From Bacteroidota bacterium (GTDB taxonomy: Bacteria; Bacteroidota; Bacteroidia; Chitinophagales; Chitinophagaceae): a DNA stretch of 27,642 nt. Location of the stretch: the NCBI GenBank assembly GCA_023416995.1, contig JAEZGI010000053.1, positions 1 to 27,642 on the forward strand, in the 5' to 3' direction. Of the stretch, positions 13,041 through 22,973 are shown piece by piece (within the stretch, counting starts at the first letter, position 1; the number at the start of each line of letters is the position of its first letter). The translations under genes and the position numbers were made by a program. The notes under the pieces are model-generated. The model worked only from the letters and a program-made list of their open reading frames with translations, made no database searches and had not been told where the DNA came from.

Positions 13041-16031
13041 TTACAAAGGATAATCGCGAAGCACCTGTCTTAATGTAGCTTGCATAACTCGAACCAACTC
13101 ACCTACCTGGGATGGCAATTCATCCACTTCCACACCATTCTTACTATTGTTTTCAATCGTTCGTACCAGTTGTTTCAGCCTGATCACACCCATTGAGTCA
13201 ATGGTCGATTTCAGCTTATGAGCAAGTTTACTTAGTTCATCCCATCGTTCATTATCCGCAGCATCTTCAATCTGCCGCAAACTGGCGGGCATCGTTTCAA
13301 GGAACAACCGAACCATCCGAAGAAGAAATTCCTGGTCTCCACCTGATATAGCTTCAACCATCTTCAAATCATATAACTTTTCATCCACCGGTGTTGAGTT
13401 ATCAGTGCTTGCTTCCTGAATATCTGCAACTTCCGGCAAGGCTCCGGTTGGAGGCAAACTTACTGTCACTACCGCTGATTCTTCCTGTGCAACTGAATTA
13501 CCATCACCAAGAAATTTTGAGATCATTATAAACAACTTGGCTTCATCAAATGGCTTGGATAAATAGTCATTCATACCAACAGCCATATAACGCTCACTGT
13601 CACCCTTAAGCGCATTTGCAGTCAACGCAATGATGGGAATTTTTGCGATCTGCGCATCTGCCATGGCCCTGATTCTTGTTGTCGCCTCCATTCCATCCAT
13701 CTCAGGCATCTGGATATCCATCAACACCAGGTCGTAGTCGCCACGCTGTACCTTTTCACAAGCTTCGCGGCCATTAACTGCTATATCTACTTCAAAACCC
13801 CATGATTCCATGATATGACGTGCCAGGTATTGGTTCAGTTCAACATCTTCAGCTACCAGAATCTTACGTCTACCGAGGCTTTGATAATTGATTTCCTGCG
13901 ACATGGGCTGATGCTTGGGTTTATAATCACTTATTTTCAATGGTAATATAAAACTGAATTCAGATCCCTTACCTGGCTCACTTTCAAGTTTGAGTTCACC
14001 TCCCATCATCGTAATCAGTTCACGGCTGATACTTAAGCCCAATCCTGTGCCCCCATAAGTTCTGGTCACAGCAGAATTTGCCTGCATAAACGGCTCAAAT
14101 ATTATACGATGTTTATCTTTCTCGATACCGATCCCGGTATCTTTAACGGAAAATTCAAGCCACATCCGGTTTTCATCGCTGGATTTCAATGACACACTAA
14201 CTGTTATACTACCTTTCGTTGTAAACTTTACAGCATTGCTTATCAGGTTGTTCAATACCTGGTTCAACCGATACGGATCACCTATCACACGCAACTCCTT
14301 ATCCACTCCAATGTTAGTCTGCAATATAATACCCTTTTCCTGCGCTTTATAATTGAATGACTGCAGACACAGTTCAATACGCTCGGATAAAGAAAAAACG
14401 ATGTTTTCAAAGTTCAACTTACCCATCAAGATCTTCTCCAGGTCAAGCACATCATTAACAATCATCAAAAGATTGTTAGCAGACTCCTGTATCATTTTAA
14501 GATAATCACGCTGCTGATGGTCAAGATCGGTTTTCAAAAGCAGATTTGCAAACCCCATCACACCATTCATCGGTGTCCGGATCTCGTGACTCATGTTAGC
14601 AAGAAAAGCACCCTTTGCCTTTGCTGCTTCTTCGGTGATCTTTTTGGCAACGATCAATTGCCTTTCAGTTTCCACCCTGTCTGAAATATCCTGCGAGAAC
14701 CCTATGACGTAAGGTTCCACTCCCCTCTCCTCAACTTTATGATTCTTGAATAATAAAAATACTGTCTGCCCCGACTTCGTCAGTATACTAAACACGCCTT
14801 TGCAGATACCTTCGGCCAATATCGGATCAAGGTAACCTGATTTGAAGTTAGAACGATGTTCAGGGGGGATGAAGTCAGAAATCAAACGACCCTCTATCTC
14901 CGCTTCTTCATACTCCAGTAGTTTACATATAGCAGGGTTTACACTGATAAACCGGCCTTCAAGATCGTGTGTGCAAATCAATGCCTGGCTATAATTAAAG
15001 AGATCACGGTAGCGTTTTTCACTTCTCGTAATCTCCTCCTCAAACCGCTTTTGTTTGGTGATATCCATGGCATACCCTATCAATAGCTTCACCCTGCCTG
15101 ACTCATCAGTTACAGGATACATGTGCCGCAAATGATGACTTGTAACCCCCGCCTCATCAACAATCGTCTCTTCCCAGGTCCCTAACTCGCCGCTACGCAG
15201 CACTTCCTCAATAGTCGTTACTCTTTTGTTGATTGCATCTCCGGAAAGTCCGCGTCGCCTGAAATAATCTTCGTCTTTTTTTCCAATAATCCAGGCGCGA
15301 AGAGCCGGATCATTGACTGCTCTCTGGTTCGCAAAGAGGTATTCACGGTCCGCATTCAAAACTACCAGGTCAGAGGGCACCTTATTCAATACATCTTCAT
15401 AAAACTTTCGCTGCTGTTCCAGCTGCTCCTCGGCTGCCAGGCGTTCAGTGACGTCATCAAACATCCATACATAACCGAGAAAGACATCATTGTTCCATAT
15501 GGGTGAGTAGTCTATGCGTAAAGTTTTACCGTTAGTAAGTTTACATGGCAAACCGGTTACGGGTTTCCGACTCTTGGCAATATCAAATAATTCTAACGAA
15601 AGCACATCTGCATCGGCAAACCTATGTATCACTTCTTTCATAATGACCTCTGCCTGCAGGCCGATTAATTCCAGCGGATCGGTGGGATTGTCGAACAATT
15701 CAAATAAACGCGGATTGAGGGCTATGATCCTGTTATTTTCATCAAGTACACAGACCCCGTAAGTCAGATTTTGAATGGCATGCAGTAACCTGCTGCTCGT
15801 TAGCAATAAACAATGACTTAAAAACTGCTCCTGTGTCAAATGTTTTTCACCAACATGCTGTAACATATGCGTGAGGCCAATCAACTCCGTGCCCACGGCT
15901 CCAACACCGTCTGCTTTTTCATGGGCCTTGCACTTGTCATCAAGAATTCGTTGATGCTGCTGACTAATAATTTTGTATAATGTCTCTATTGTAGTCTGTG
16001 TATCCACTGCCGACTTTTTACCTGCTTTCAC
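13041..16031 (-). CDS. Hybrid sensor histidine kinase (3 PAS, HisKA, HATPase, REC, HPt)
   Basis: A 996-aa protein with no membrane segment or signal peptide, so a cytosolic sensor. Domains: PAS about 80-200, 210-330 and 335-455. HisKA with phospho-acceptor His482 in MSHEIRTPMNG. HATPase with N599, the G1 box DTGIGI (631-636) and the G2 box GGTGLGLS (660-667). Receiver 722-840 with phospho-acceptor Asp772, Thr804 and Lys826. HPt about 885-990 with His938 in LAHKLKS. This makes a full internal phosphorelay, so the HPt could pass phosphate to the separate sigma-54 regulator encoded 6 nt upstream. The start is the GTG at 16031, just after that gene's stop; the next in-frame ATG is codon 56, within the N-terminal linker. 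Confidence 0.95.
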   Translation of the reverse strand: MKAGKKSAVDTQTTIETLYKIISQQHQRILDDKCKAHEKADGVGAVGTELIGLTHMLQHVGEKHLTQEQFLSHCLLLTSSRLLHAIQNLTYGVCVLDENNRIIALNPRLFELFDNPTDPLELIGLQAEVIMKEVIHRFADADVLSLELFDIAKSRKPVTGLPCKLTNGKTLRIDYSPIWNNDVFLGYVWMFDDVTERLAAEEQLEQQRKFYEDVLNKVPSDLVVLNADREYLFANQRAVNDPALRAWIIGKKDEDYFRRRGLSGDAINKRVTTIEEVLRSGELGTWEETIVDEAGVTSHHLRHMYPVTDESGRVKLLIGYAMDITKQKRFEEEITRSEKRYRDLFNYSQALICTHDLEGRFISVNPAICKLLEYEEAEIEGRLISDFIPPEHRSNFKSGYLDPILAEGICKGVFSILTKSGQTVFLLFKNHKVEERGVEPYVIGFSQDISDRVETERQLIVAKKITEEAAKAKGAFLANMSHEIRTPMNGVMGFANLLLKTDLDHQQRDYLKMIQESANNLLMIVNDVLDLEKILMGKLNFENIVFSLSERIELCLQSFNYKAQEKGIILQTNIGVDKELRVIGDPYRLNQVLNNLISNAVKFTTKGSITVSVSLKSSDENRMWLEFSVKDTGIGIEKDKHRIIFEPFMQANSAVTRTYGGTGLGLSISRELITMMGGELKLESEPGKGSEFSFILPLKISDYKPKHQPMSQEINYQSLGRRKILVAEDVELNQYLARHIMESWGFEVDIAVNGREACEKVQRGDYDLVLMDIQMPEMDGMEATTRIRAMADAQIAKIPIIALTANALKGDSERYMAVGMNDYLSKPFDEAKLFIMISKFLGDGNSVAQEESAVVTVSLPPTGALPEVADIQEASTDNSTPVDEKLYDLKMVEAISGGDQEFLLRMVRLFLETMPASLRQIEDAADNERWDELSKLAHKLKSTIDSMGVIRLKQLVRTIENNSKNGVEVDELPSQVGELVRVMQATLRQVLRDYPL

Positions 16032-16037
16032 TTGAGA

Positions 16038-17399
16038 TTATCTAACCTTCAGTTCACCTGCCTGAATCATCCTGTAAATGGTCGATTTACCGACATCCAG
16101 CTTTTTTGCCACAAGCAGTACGTCCCTGTCGTATTTATCCAGGTAATGTTGAATAATCTGAATCTCGTATTCTTTGAGAGATCTTTCTTTATTCATGAGA
16201 TCGGCAATCTTTGCCGCAGTATTTACTGAGATATGTTCCGGAAGAATTGTTTCATCATCGGCCATCACACTGGCCAGTTCCATCACTGACTTCAGTTCAC
16301 GAACATTACCGGGAAAAGGATAGCTCAATAGCTTTTGCTGTGCCTCTGAACTCAGCACTTTTTTCCCGGCATTGTTTTCTTTGCTGAATTGATCAATAAA
16401 ATGTTTAGCCAGTATAACAATATCATTACCACGTTCGCGTACTGGTGGCAAATGAATAGGTAAGCCAATCAAACGATAATATAAATCCTCACGGAAGTTT
16501 TTTGACTGTACTTCGTCCAGGAGATTTTTATGTGTAGCAACAATGATTCGAACATTAACAGGTACCACTTCGTTACCCCCTACGCGGGTGATTTCGCGCT
16601 CCTGTAACACTCGTAGCAGTTTAGCCTGCAGGTTAATATCCATTTCACCTATCTCATCAAGAAACAGTGTACCACCATTAGCTTCTTCAAACTTTCCGAT
16701 CCGCCGTGTAACAGCCCCGGTAAAAGCTCCTTTTTCATGACCAAACAATTCACTTTCTATAAGGTCGCGCGGTATTGCCGCAACGTTCACCGGTACAAAA
16801 GGTTTTTTGTGTTTATCAGAATTGTAGTGAATCGCTTTGGCTACCATCTCCTTACCCGTTCCGGTTTCACCAGAAATAGATACCGTGATATTTGTCCTGG
16901 ATGCCTTTTCTACCAGTGCAAACACCTTTTCCATGGCGTCACTTTTCCCTATAAGAAACTTTGAGAAATCATATTTCTTTCCAACCTGCTCTTTCAGTTG
17001 CTCAACTTCCTTTTTCAACCCGTCGATTTCTTTCAACCGGGCAAGAATGTTCCAAAGGCGATCCTTGGTGTCATCATCCTTTACGATATAATCATAAGCA
17101 CCGCTTTTCAAAAGACTGATGGCCGTGCCAACATCTTCCTGGCCGGAAATAATGATTACCTGTATATCTGAATGTACTTCGCGAATCTTTTTGAGAACTT
17201 CTCCCCCATCCATATCAGGAAGCGAATAATCGAGGGTAACCACATCGGGCTTCTCGTGTAGCGCGCTGAAAAACGCTTTAGAACTCTCAAACCGGCGTAC
17301 TTCGTAATCCGGGTTAAGCGACAGGTAATGATGCAGCATGGAGCCGTACCAGACATCATCCTCAAGGATGAAAATTTTCAGGGAATTTGGATTCTTCAT
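16038..17399 (-). CDS. Sigma-54-dependent response regulator (REC-AAA+-Fis HTH)
   Basis: A 453-aa NtrC-family regulator. Receiver 6-125 with phospho-acceptor Asp57 in VTLDYS, an acidic pair E13-D14, Ser85 and Lys107. The AAA+ domain has Walker A GETGTGKE (177-184), the sigma-54-contacting loop GAFTGA (224-229) and Walker B GTLFLDEIGE (243-252). The C-terminal Fis-type helix-turn-helix is around LVAKKLDVGKSTIYRMIQ. The intact GAFTGA loop predicts activation of sigma-54 promoters, and the phosphorylatable Asp makes it responsive to a kinase. It is the first gene of an operon with the hybrid kinase, its likely phosphodonor. Target genes are not evident within the window. Confidence 0.95.
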   Translation of the reverse strand: MKNPNSLKIFILEDDVWYGSMLHHYLSLNPDYEVRRFESSKAFFSALHEKPDVVTLDYSLPDMDGGEVLKKIREVHSDIQVIIISGQEDVGTAISLLKSGAYDYIVKDDDTKDRLWNILARLKEIDGLKKEVEQLKEQVGKKYDFSKFLIGKSDAMEKVFALVEKASRTNITVSISGETGTGKEMVAKAIHYNSDKHKKPFVPVNVAAIPRDLIESELFGHEKGAFTGAVTRRIGKFEEANGGTLFLDEIGEMDINLQAKLLRVLQEREITRVGGNEVVPVNVRIIVATHKNLLDEVQSKNFREDLYYRLIGLPIHLPPVRERGNDIVILAKHFIDQFSKENNAGKKVLSSEAQQKLLSYPFPGNVRELKSVMELASVMADDETILPEHISVNTAAKIADLMNKERSLKEYEIQIIQHYLDKYDRDVLLVAKKLDVGKSTIYRMIQAGELKVR

Positions 17400-17588
17400 G
17401 AGTTTGGGTATGGACGGGTTATTAACGTAAAGGATGAAAAAATATTCCCAAAAACAGAATTTTTCCCGGAAATGACAAGAAAATACACGTAAACACTTAA
17501 CCCATTCAGTGTCAGCAGATAGACGTTTCTACCTAGTTTGGCACCCACCCCGAGCTTCGCAATGCTAAAAACGGCGACCGGGAATGTT

Positions 17589-17596
17589 TAACTTTG
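17589..17596 (+). promoter_or_regulatory. -7 promoter box for the helicase-nuclease gene
   Basis: TAACTTTG fully matches TAnnTTTG and ends only 5 nt before the ATG at 17602. If it is the promoter, the transcript would begin at or very close to the start codon, and the alternative ATG at 17584 would lie upstream of transcription. Confidence 0.5.
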
Positions 17597-17601
17597 TCAT
17601 C

Positions 17602-20600
17602 ATGGCTTTATCCACTAAACTGAACGAAAAGTTCCGGGAGACTTTCGACCAATTAAACGAACAACAGAAACTGGCAGTGAATACGATTGAAGGCCCTGTG
17701 ATGGTGATCGCAGGACCTGGCACGGGCAAAACCCAGATCCTTAGCGCGCGGATCGGAAAAATCCTGCTTGAAACCGACGCAGCTCCGGAAAACATCTTAT
17801 GCCTCACTTACACCGAGGCAGGCGTGGTGGCCATGCGCAAAAGACTGCTCAGTTTTATCGGGCCCGATGCCTATAAGGTGAGGATTTACACCTTCCACGC
17901 ATTTTGTAATGACGTGATCCAGGACAATCTTTCGCTTTTTGAAAAGACTTCAATGGATCCGATTTCCGATCTCGAGAAAATCGCCTTGTTCAAAGAATTG
18001 ATTGATAGATTCCCAAAAAATCACCCTTTAAAACGCTACCGCGGTGATGTCTATTACGAAATCAATAACCTGAAGTCTTTGTTCAGCACCATGAAACGTG
18101 AGGGCTGGACGGCCGCGTTCATAAAAGATAGAATCGCAGCATATCTTGAATCATTGCCTGAACGTGAGGAGTTCATATATAAACGCGCCACAAAACAATA
18201 TAAAGTTGGTGATCTTAAAAAAGACAAGATCGATGAAATAACCGAACGCATGGAAAAACTGCGCTCAGCAGTTGATGAGTTTGAACGTTTTCAGCAGTTG
18301 ATGCGTTCGCGTAACCGATATGATTTTGATGACATGATCAACTGGGTCATCAAGGCATTTAATGACGATGAGGCGCTGCTCCGGAGATACCAGGAGCAAT
18401 TTTTATACATACTGGTTGATGAATACCAGGACACCAGCGGTACACAAAACATGTTGGTGCGTCTGCTGATCAACTATTGGGACAAACCAAACGTGTTTGT
18501 TGTTGGCGATGATGATCAAAGTATTTATCGTTTCCAGGGCGCCAACGTTACCAACATGAGGGAGTTGGCAGAAAATTACCAGTCTGACCTTCTTAAAGTA
18601 GTGTTGACAAACAACTATCGTTCGGTTCAATCGATACTTGATATTTCAAAGTCTCTTATTGATCGTAATACGGATCGCCTTGTAGCATTGCTACCCGGAT
18701 TGAGTAAGGATCTCGTATCATCCAACCCTAACATCAGCGCACTGGCGCATATGCCCGCAATACGTGAATATCATTCTCAAAGAGAAGAAATGATTGACAC
18801 CACGTTACAGGTAGAGCGGCTTCTTGCCAATGGTGTACCACCCGGACGGATTGGAATTATTTATAAAGAAAATAAATATGGCGAGGAGTTAACTGAATAT
18901 TTTAAACTACGCAGTATCCCGGTTTACAGCAAACGTGATGTGAATATTCTGCAGATACCGCTGGCACGCAAAATCATATTGCTGTTCAAATATATTGATG
19001 CGGAACTTGAAACACCTTATGGTGGTGATGAAATGTTATTTGAGATCCTGCATTTCGATTGGTTTGGAATACAACCGATCGAGATAGCAAAACTCACCAT
19101 GGAAGTGGCAGAAAAAAAATATGCTAACATCAAAACCTCCCTGCGAAAGTTGTTACATGAACGTGCAACATTACCTCCGTCTGACCTGTTCGCCAAACCC
19201 GTCAATGAACAATTAAAAAACGCGGCATTAATACTGGAGAAACTCATCGGCAACGTGCCTAATGTTACTTTACAAACCTTGCTTGAAAATATTATACGTG
19301 AAGCAGGTGTATTGAGACAAATTATGCAGGATCCTGAAAAGCATTGGCACATGCAGGTGATCACTGCGTTGTTCGACTTTGTTAAAGATGAAACGAGACG
19401 AAATCCGGGGCTTCGGCTAACCGATCTCGTTAATATTTTCAGCCTGATGGAAAAGGAAAATCTACCATTATCACTCGGGCAGATCACGGGAAGTGACAAA
19501 GGCGTAAATCTTATGACCGCTCATGGCTCCAAGGGCCTGGAATTTCAACACGTGTTTGTGGTTGGATGTAATGCATCTTACTGGGAGAAGAAAAGAAAAC
19601 CAGGCGGTGGTTACACCTACCCTGATAACCTGTTTGACGTTCCTGCTATAAAAACCGATGACCAGGAGTTAAGACGATTATTTTATGTAGCATTAACCCG
19701 TGCCGAACAACATCTCCAGTTATCATATAGTCGTTTCAAAACTGATGGCGGAGAATTGGAGCCGTCTATGTTTATAGCTGAGATCCAGGATAAACATGTG
19801 TTGCCAACCTTGCCTGTTGCACTGGATAAAGCGACCCTGCTCGAATTCCAGTCGCTACGTTTCCTTGAAAACAAAGCTCCTGAGATCAGCAGGATCGAAG
19901 AAGATTTTATCCGTGTGATGCTGGACAAATTTGTGATGAGCGTTACTGCATTGAACAACTATCTGAAATGCCCGCTTGAGTTCTATTTCAAGAATCTGAT
20001 CCGTATCCCTTCACCCAAAAATGAAGCAACCGAATTCGGATCCGCCGCGCATCATGCTTTACAAAAACTGTTTGAAAAGATGCGCGACCGTGACAATAAG
20101 TTTCCTTCAAAAGCCGAATTCCTGAATGATTTTCAATGGTACATGGACCGGCACCGGGAGAGTTTCACACGGGAACAGTTTGCCCGTCGGCTGGAATATG
20201 GCTTACAGGTATTGGCAGACTATTACGAGAAGTATATTAACGAATGGTCGACAGTTGTAGCGGTTGAACATAACATCAGGCATGTAACCATTCATGATGT
20301 GCCTTTGAAAGGCAAGCTTGACAAACTTGAATTTGACGGCAAAATGGTCAACGTGGTTGACTATAAAACCGGCGATCCCGACAACGCTAAAACCAAACTT
20401 GAGGGTCCGGGTAAAAAAGAACCTAACGGTGGTGATTATTGGCGGCAGGCGGTGTTTTATAAAATACTTGTTGATAATTCAGACAGGAACGGATGGAAGG
20501 CCGTTAGCACAGAGTTTGATTTTATTGAACCTGATAAAAAGAAAAATTACCGAAAGGTTAAAGTGGTCATCAACCCGGCTGATATCGAAATTGTAACCAA

Positions 20601-20745
20601 TCAGATTACCGACACCTGGAAAAAGATCCAGGCACATGACTTTTACACGGGTTGTGGCAAAGCGGATTGTCATTGGTGCGATTTCGTGAAAACAAACAAC
20701 CTGGCTGTACGCCTGCACGACCTGGAAGAAGAACCGGAGTTATAA
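17602..20745 (+). CDS. UvrD/PcrA-type helicase with C-terminal AddB-like Fe-S nuclease domain
   Basis: A 1047-aa protein from the ATG at 17602 (an ATG at 17584 adds six residues). Superfamily 1A helicase motifs: Walker A AGPGTGKT (37-44), TFHAFC, Walker B VDEYQDT with D273-E274, GDDDQSIYRFQGA, and motif VI VALTRAEQ. The C-terminal 270 residues form a PD-(D/E)XK nuclease: CPLEFYF (C790), EFGSAAHHALQKL, then DYKTGD (D920, K922). Cysteines C1018, C1023 and C1026 with C790 match the four ligands of the AddB/Cas4-type 4Fe-4S cluster. This combines unwinding and end resection in one chain, as in AddAB-like double-strand break processing, though here as a single UvrD-nuclease fusion. Its exact partner is unknown. 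It diverges from the sigma-54 regulator. Confidence 0.93.
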   Translation: MALSTKLNEKFRETFDQLNEQQKLAVNTIEGPVMVIAGPGTGKTQILSARIGKILLETDAAPENILCLTYTEAGVVAMRKRLLSFIGPDAYKVRIYTFHAFCNDVIQDNLSLFEKTSMDPISDLEKIALFKELIDRFPKNHPLKRYRGDVYYEINNLKSLFSTMKREGWTAAFIKDRIAAYLESLPEREEFIYKRATKQYKVGDLKKDKIDEITERMEKLRSAVDEFERFQQLMRSRNRYDFDDMINWVIKAFNDDEALLRRYQEQFLYILVDEYQDTSGTQNMLVRLLINYWDKPNVFVVGDDDQSIYRFQGANVTNMRELAENYQSDLLKVVLTNNYRSVQSILDISKSLIDRNTDRLVALLPGLSKDLVSSNPNISALAHMPAIREYHSQREEMIDTTLQVERLLANGVPPGRIGIIYKENKYGEELTEYFKLRSIPVYSKRDVNILQIPLARKIILLFKYIDAELETPYGGDEMLFEILHFDWFGIQPIEIAKLTMEVAEKKYANIKTSLRKLLHERATLPPSDLFAKPVNEQLKNAALILEKLIGNVPNVTLQTLLENIIREAGVLRQIMQDPEKHWHMQVITALFDFVKDETRRNPGLRLTDLVNIFSLMEKENLPLSLGQITGSDKGVNLMTAHGSKGLEFQHVFVVGCNASYWEKKRKPGGGYTYPDNLFDVPAIKTDDQELRRLFYVALTRAEQHLQLSYSRFKTDGGELEPSMFIAEIQDKHVLPTLPVALDKATLLEFQSLRFLENKAPEISRIEEDFIRVMLDKFVMSVTALNNYLKCPLEFYFKNLIRIPSPKNEATEFGSAAHHALQKLFEKMRDRDNKFPSKAEFLNDFQWYMDRHRESFTREQFARRLEYGLQVLADYYEKYINEWSTVVAVEHNIRHVTIHDVPLKGKLDKLEFDGKMVNVVDYKTGDPDNAKTKLEGPGKKEPNGGDYWRQAVFYKILVDNSDRNGWKAVSTEFDFIEPDKKKNYRKVKVVINPADIEIVTNQITDTWKKIQAHDFYTGCGKADCHWCDFVKTNNLAVRLHDLEEEPEL

Positions 20746-20789
20746 CGGATTATTAGCAGTCAATCCGGGCCTTTTCCAACCAAACCCTT

Positions 20790-20797
20790 TAAGTTTG
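20790..20797 (+). promoter_or_regulatory. -7 promoter box for the Ig-like lipoprotein gene
   Basis: TAAGTTTG fully matches TAnnTTTG, 20 nt before the ATG at 20818. A T-rich TTTT at 20772-20775 is a weak -33 candidate. Confidence 0.6.
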
Positions 20798-20817
20798 CAA
20801 TCCGCATTTCCAAAAAC

Positions 20818-22254
20818 ATGAAGAAAGACAGCGTATTATTTTTCACCGTACTTATAGTGTTTGTTTTCGTCGGTATGATCGGTGGCAGTGGCTGTGCTAA
20901 TATAATTCCACCAAGCGGCGGGCCGCGTGACTCATTGCCACCCGTGTTAATGACCGTTACCCCGGCTGATTCGGCTGTCGGCTTCAGAGCAAAGAAGATA
21001 ACATTTGGTTTTAATGAATACGTGCAATTGGATGATGTGCAGAAGAACCTGATGGTTTCACCCGTTCCGAAGATCAACCCTACCGTAGAAAGCAAGTTGA
21101 GGGTGGTTACTGTTACACTCCGCGATACGCTTGAAGAATACACTACCTATACCATCAACTTTGGTAATGCCATCAAAGACGTAAATGAGGGCAACCCGCT
21201 GAAGGAGTTTACTTATACTTTCACGACGGGTACTGCATTGGATTCACTTTCAATCAACGGTCGCGTTTTACTGGCAGAAACCGGCAAACCCGACAGCACG
21301 CTGGTTGCGGTGTTGCACACATCTTTTTCCGACACTGCTTTGAAAGAAAGGCCGCGTTACGCTGCGCGGCTCGATAACCAGGGAAGATTCACCTTCCGCA
21401 ATCTGCCACCGCAGACCTATGCCATTTATGCATTTAAAGATGAAAGCGGCGCAAGACGTTACACATCACCACAGCAATTGTTTGCTTTTGCTGATTCTGT
21501 GGTTTCATCCGTGAACCCACCCGATTCGCTGATCCTGTATGCATATCTCGAAAAAGATACGGTGGTCCCCGTTCAACGAAGACAGCCAACCGTTGCCAAA
21601 CCAGTTTTGAAGGGCAACGCCGCACTGGCCGACAGGTTGCTGAGGATTGAACCCAATATTGGTGGAAACCCGCTTGGTTTATTGCCGGCAGATACCCTTC
21701 AGTTAAGATTTCCCAAAGATCCGCTTCGAAGTTTCGATAGTACGAAAATGGTCTTTACTACTGAAAACTTTGAACCGATCACCAACTACCGTGTACAGCT
21801 TGACACCAGTGGTAAACGCCTCGATATCTTTCATGCCTGGACGCCTAATACCGCATACAATATCATATTTGATAAAGATTTTGCTGAGGATACCTCAGGC
21901 AGAAAGATCCCAAGAAATGACACCCTCGCCTTCCGCACCAAAAAAGAGACGGACTACGGTCTTGTACGTATCCGTTTTGTCGGACTGGACCTGGGGCGCA
22001 ACCCGGTGCTGCAGTTTGTAAAAAACAACGAAGTAGTGTTCACCCATGTGTTTGGAAACAGCCGCGAGTTTTATGCAAGGTTGTTTGAACCAGGTGAATA
22101 TGAACTCCGGATTTTATTTGATGAGAATCAAAACGGCAAATGGGATCCGGGAGATTTTTTCAAGGCACGTAAACAACCGGAAAGGGTTTTACCACTCGAG
22201 CGGAAAGCCACCATACGCGGCAATATTGATAACGATTTTGAGATTCGTTTATAA
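20818..22254 (+). CDS. Ig-like (SbsA) domain lipoprotein
   Basis: A 478-aa secreted protein. The N-terminus is a lipoprotein signal: MKKDSVLFF, a hydrophobic core of about 15 residues, then GGSGC with the lipidated Cys26, followed by the Bacteroidota-typical ANIIPPSGGPRDSLPP. Residues about 35-135 form a bacterial Ig-like domain of the SbsA type (PPVLMTVTPADSAVGF, then KKITFGFNEYV and YTINFGNAIKDVNEGNPLK). A second beta domain with NGRVLLAETGKPDSTLVAVL resembles a carboxypeptidase-like regulatory fold. The protein ends in a short acidic calcium-binding-like DENQNGKWDPGDF segment. Function unknown; probably an outer-membrane-associated lipoprotein. Such genes are common and conserved in Bacteroidota and often lie near recR. 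Confidence 0.88.
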   Translation: MKKDSVLFFTVLIVFVFVGMIGGSGCANIIPPSGGPRDSLPPVLMTVTPADSAVGFRAKKITFGFNEYVQLDDVQKNLMVSPVPKINPTVESKLRVVTVTLRDTLEEYTTYTINFGNAIKDVNEGNPLKEFTYTFTTGTALDSLSINGRVLLAETGKPDSTLVAVLHTSFSDTALKERPRYAARLDNQGRFTFRNLPPQTYAIYAFKDESGARRYTSPQQLFAFADSVVSSVNPPDSLILYAYLEKDTVVPVQRRQPTVAKPVLKGNAALADRLLRIEPNIGGNPLGLLPADTLQLRFPKDPLRSFDSTKMVFTTENFEPITNYRVQLDTSGKRLDIFHAWTPNTAYNIIFDKDFAEDTSGRKIPRNDTLAFRTKKETDYGLVRIRFVGLDLGRNPVLQFVKNNEVVFTHVFGNSREFYARLFEPGEYELRILFDENQNGKWDPGDFFKARKQPERVLPLERKATIRGNIDNDFEIRL

Positions 22255-22296
22255 AGCCGGTAAGCACTTTAACCGGTGCGCTTCGTGATCATAAGT

Positions 22297-22304
22297 TATC
22301 TTTG
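22297..22304 (+). promoter_or_regulatory. -7 promoter box for recR
   Basis: TATCTTTG fully matches TAnnTTTG and ends 4 nt before the recR ATG at 22309, predicting a leaderless or nearly leaderless transcript. Confidence 0.6.
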
Positions 22305-22308
22305 CAAC

Positions 22309-22926
22309 ATGCAATTCTCTTCGGCTTTATTGGAAAATGCGGTGAATGAATTCTCGAAGTTACCCGGCATCGGAAAGAAAACTGCTTTGCGGCTGGTGCT
22401 TCATCTTTTGAAACAGGATGCCGGCGCAGTACAGGCATTTGGCGAAACGGTGATCCGTATGCGCCAGGAGATTCAATTCTGCCAGCGATGTCACAATGTG
22501 GCCGACGGCGTTACCTGTTCCATTTGTGATAACAGGATGCGTAAACAGGAGCTTATCTGTGTGGTTGAAAACATCAGGGATGTGATCGCTATCGAAAGCA
22601 CACAGCAGTATAACGGCATTTATCATGTGCTTGGTGGTATCATCTCGCCACTTGACGGTATCGGACCTGATCAGCTTACGATTGAGTCGCTGGTTAACAG
22701 GGTAACCAAAGAAGGTACGCAGGAAGTAATCTTTGCCCTGAACCCAAATATACAGGGCGATACAACTATCTATTATACTCAAAAGAAACTCCAGCCATTG
22801 GGTGTTAAGGTTACCACAATTGCCCGTGGCATATCGTTCGGCGGAGAACTTGAATATGCCGACGAAATGACCCTTGCCCGCTCGATTACCAACCGGTTAC
22901 CGGTAGAGAGTTATGTAAGTAAATAG
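22309..22926 (+). CDS. recR: Recombination protein RecR
   Basis: A 205-aa protein, the normal RecR length. The N-terminal helix-hairpin-helix KLPGIGKKTALRL (17-29) binds DNA. A four-cysteine zinc finger follows (C58, C61, C70, C73; CQRCHN...CSIC). The Toprim domain begins at LICVVENIRDVIAIE and continues to HVLGGIISPLDGIGPDQL, ending with the ARGISFGGELEYADEMTLARS signature. RecR works with RecO and RecF at gaps to load RecA. The frame is open to 22276, but the ATG at 22309 gives the conserved N-terminus and follows the -7 box directly. Confidence 0.97.
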   Translation: MQFSSALLENAVNEFSKLPGIGKKTALRLVLHLLKQDAGAVQAFGETVIRMRQEIQFCQRCHNVADGVTCSICDNRMRKQELICVVENIRDVIAIESTQQYNGIYHVLGGIISPLDGIGPDQLTIESLVNRVTKEGTQEVIFALNPNIQGDTTIYYTQKKLQPLGVKVTTIARGISFGGELEYADEMTLARSITNRLPVESYVSK

Positions 22927-22956
22927 TGATAGCTTTTTATTTACATACTTATATAT

Positions 22957-22964
22957 TACCTTTG
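22957..22964 (+). promoter_or_regulatory. -7 promoter box for the metH leader
   Basis: TACCTTTG fully matches TAnnTTTG. Transcription would begin near 22970, leaving a leader of about 185 nt before the metH start at 23157. A T-rich stretch at 22934-22938 sits at a plausible -33 distance. Confidence 0.6.
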
Positions 22965-22973
22965 CATTTAATT

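Noticed and set aside
17539..17560. TGGCAC as a sigma-54 -24 element
   Set aside because: No GC dinucleotide at the required -12 position.
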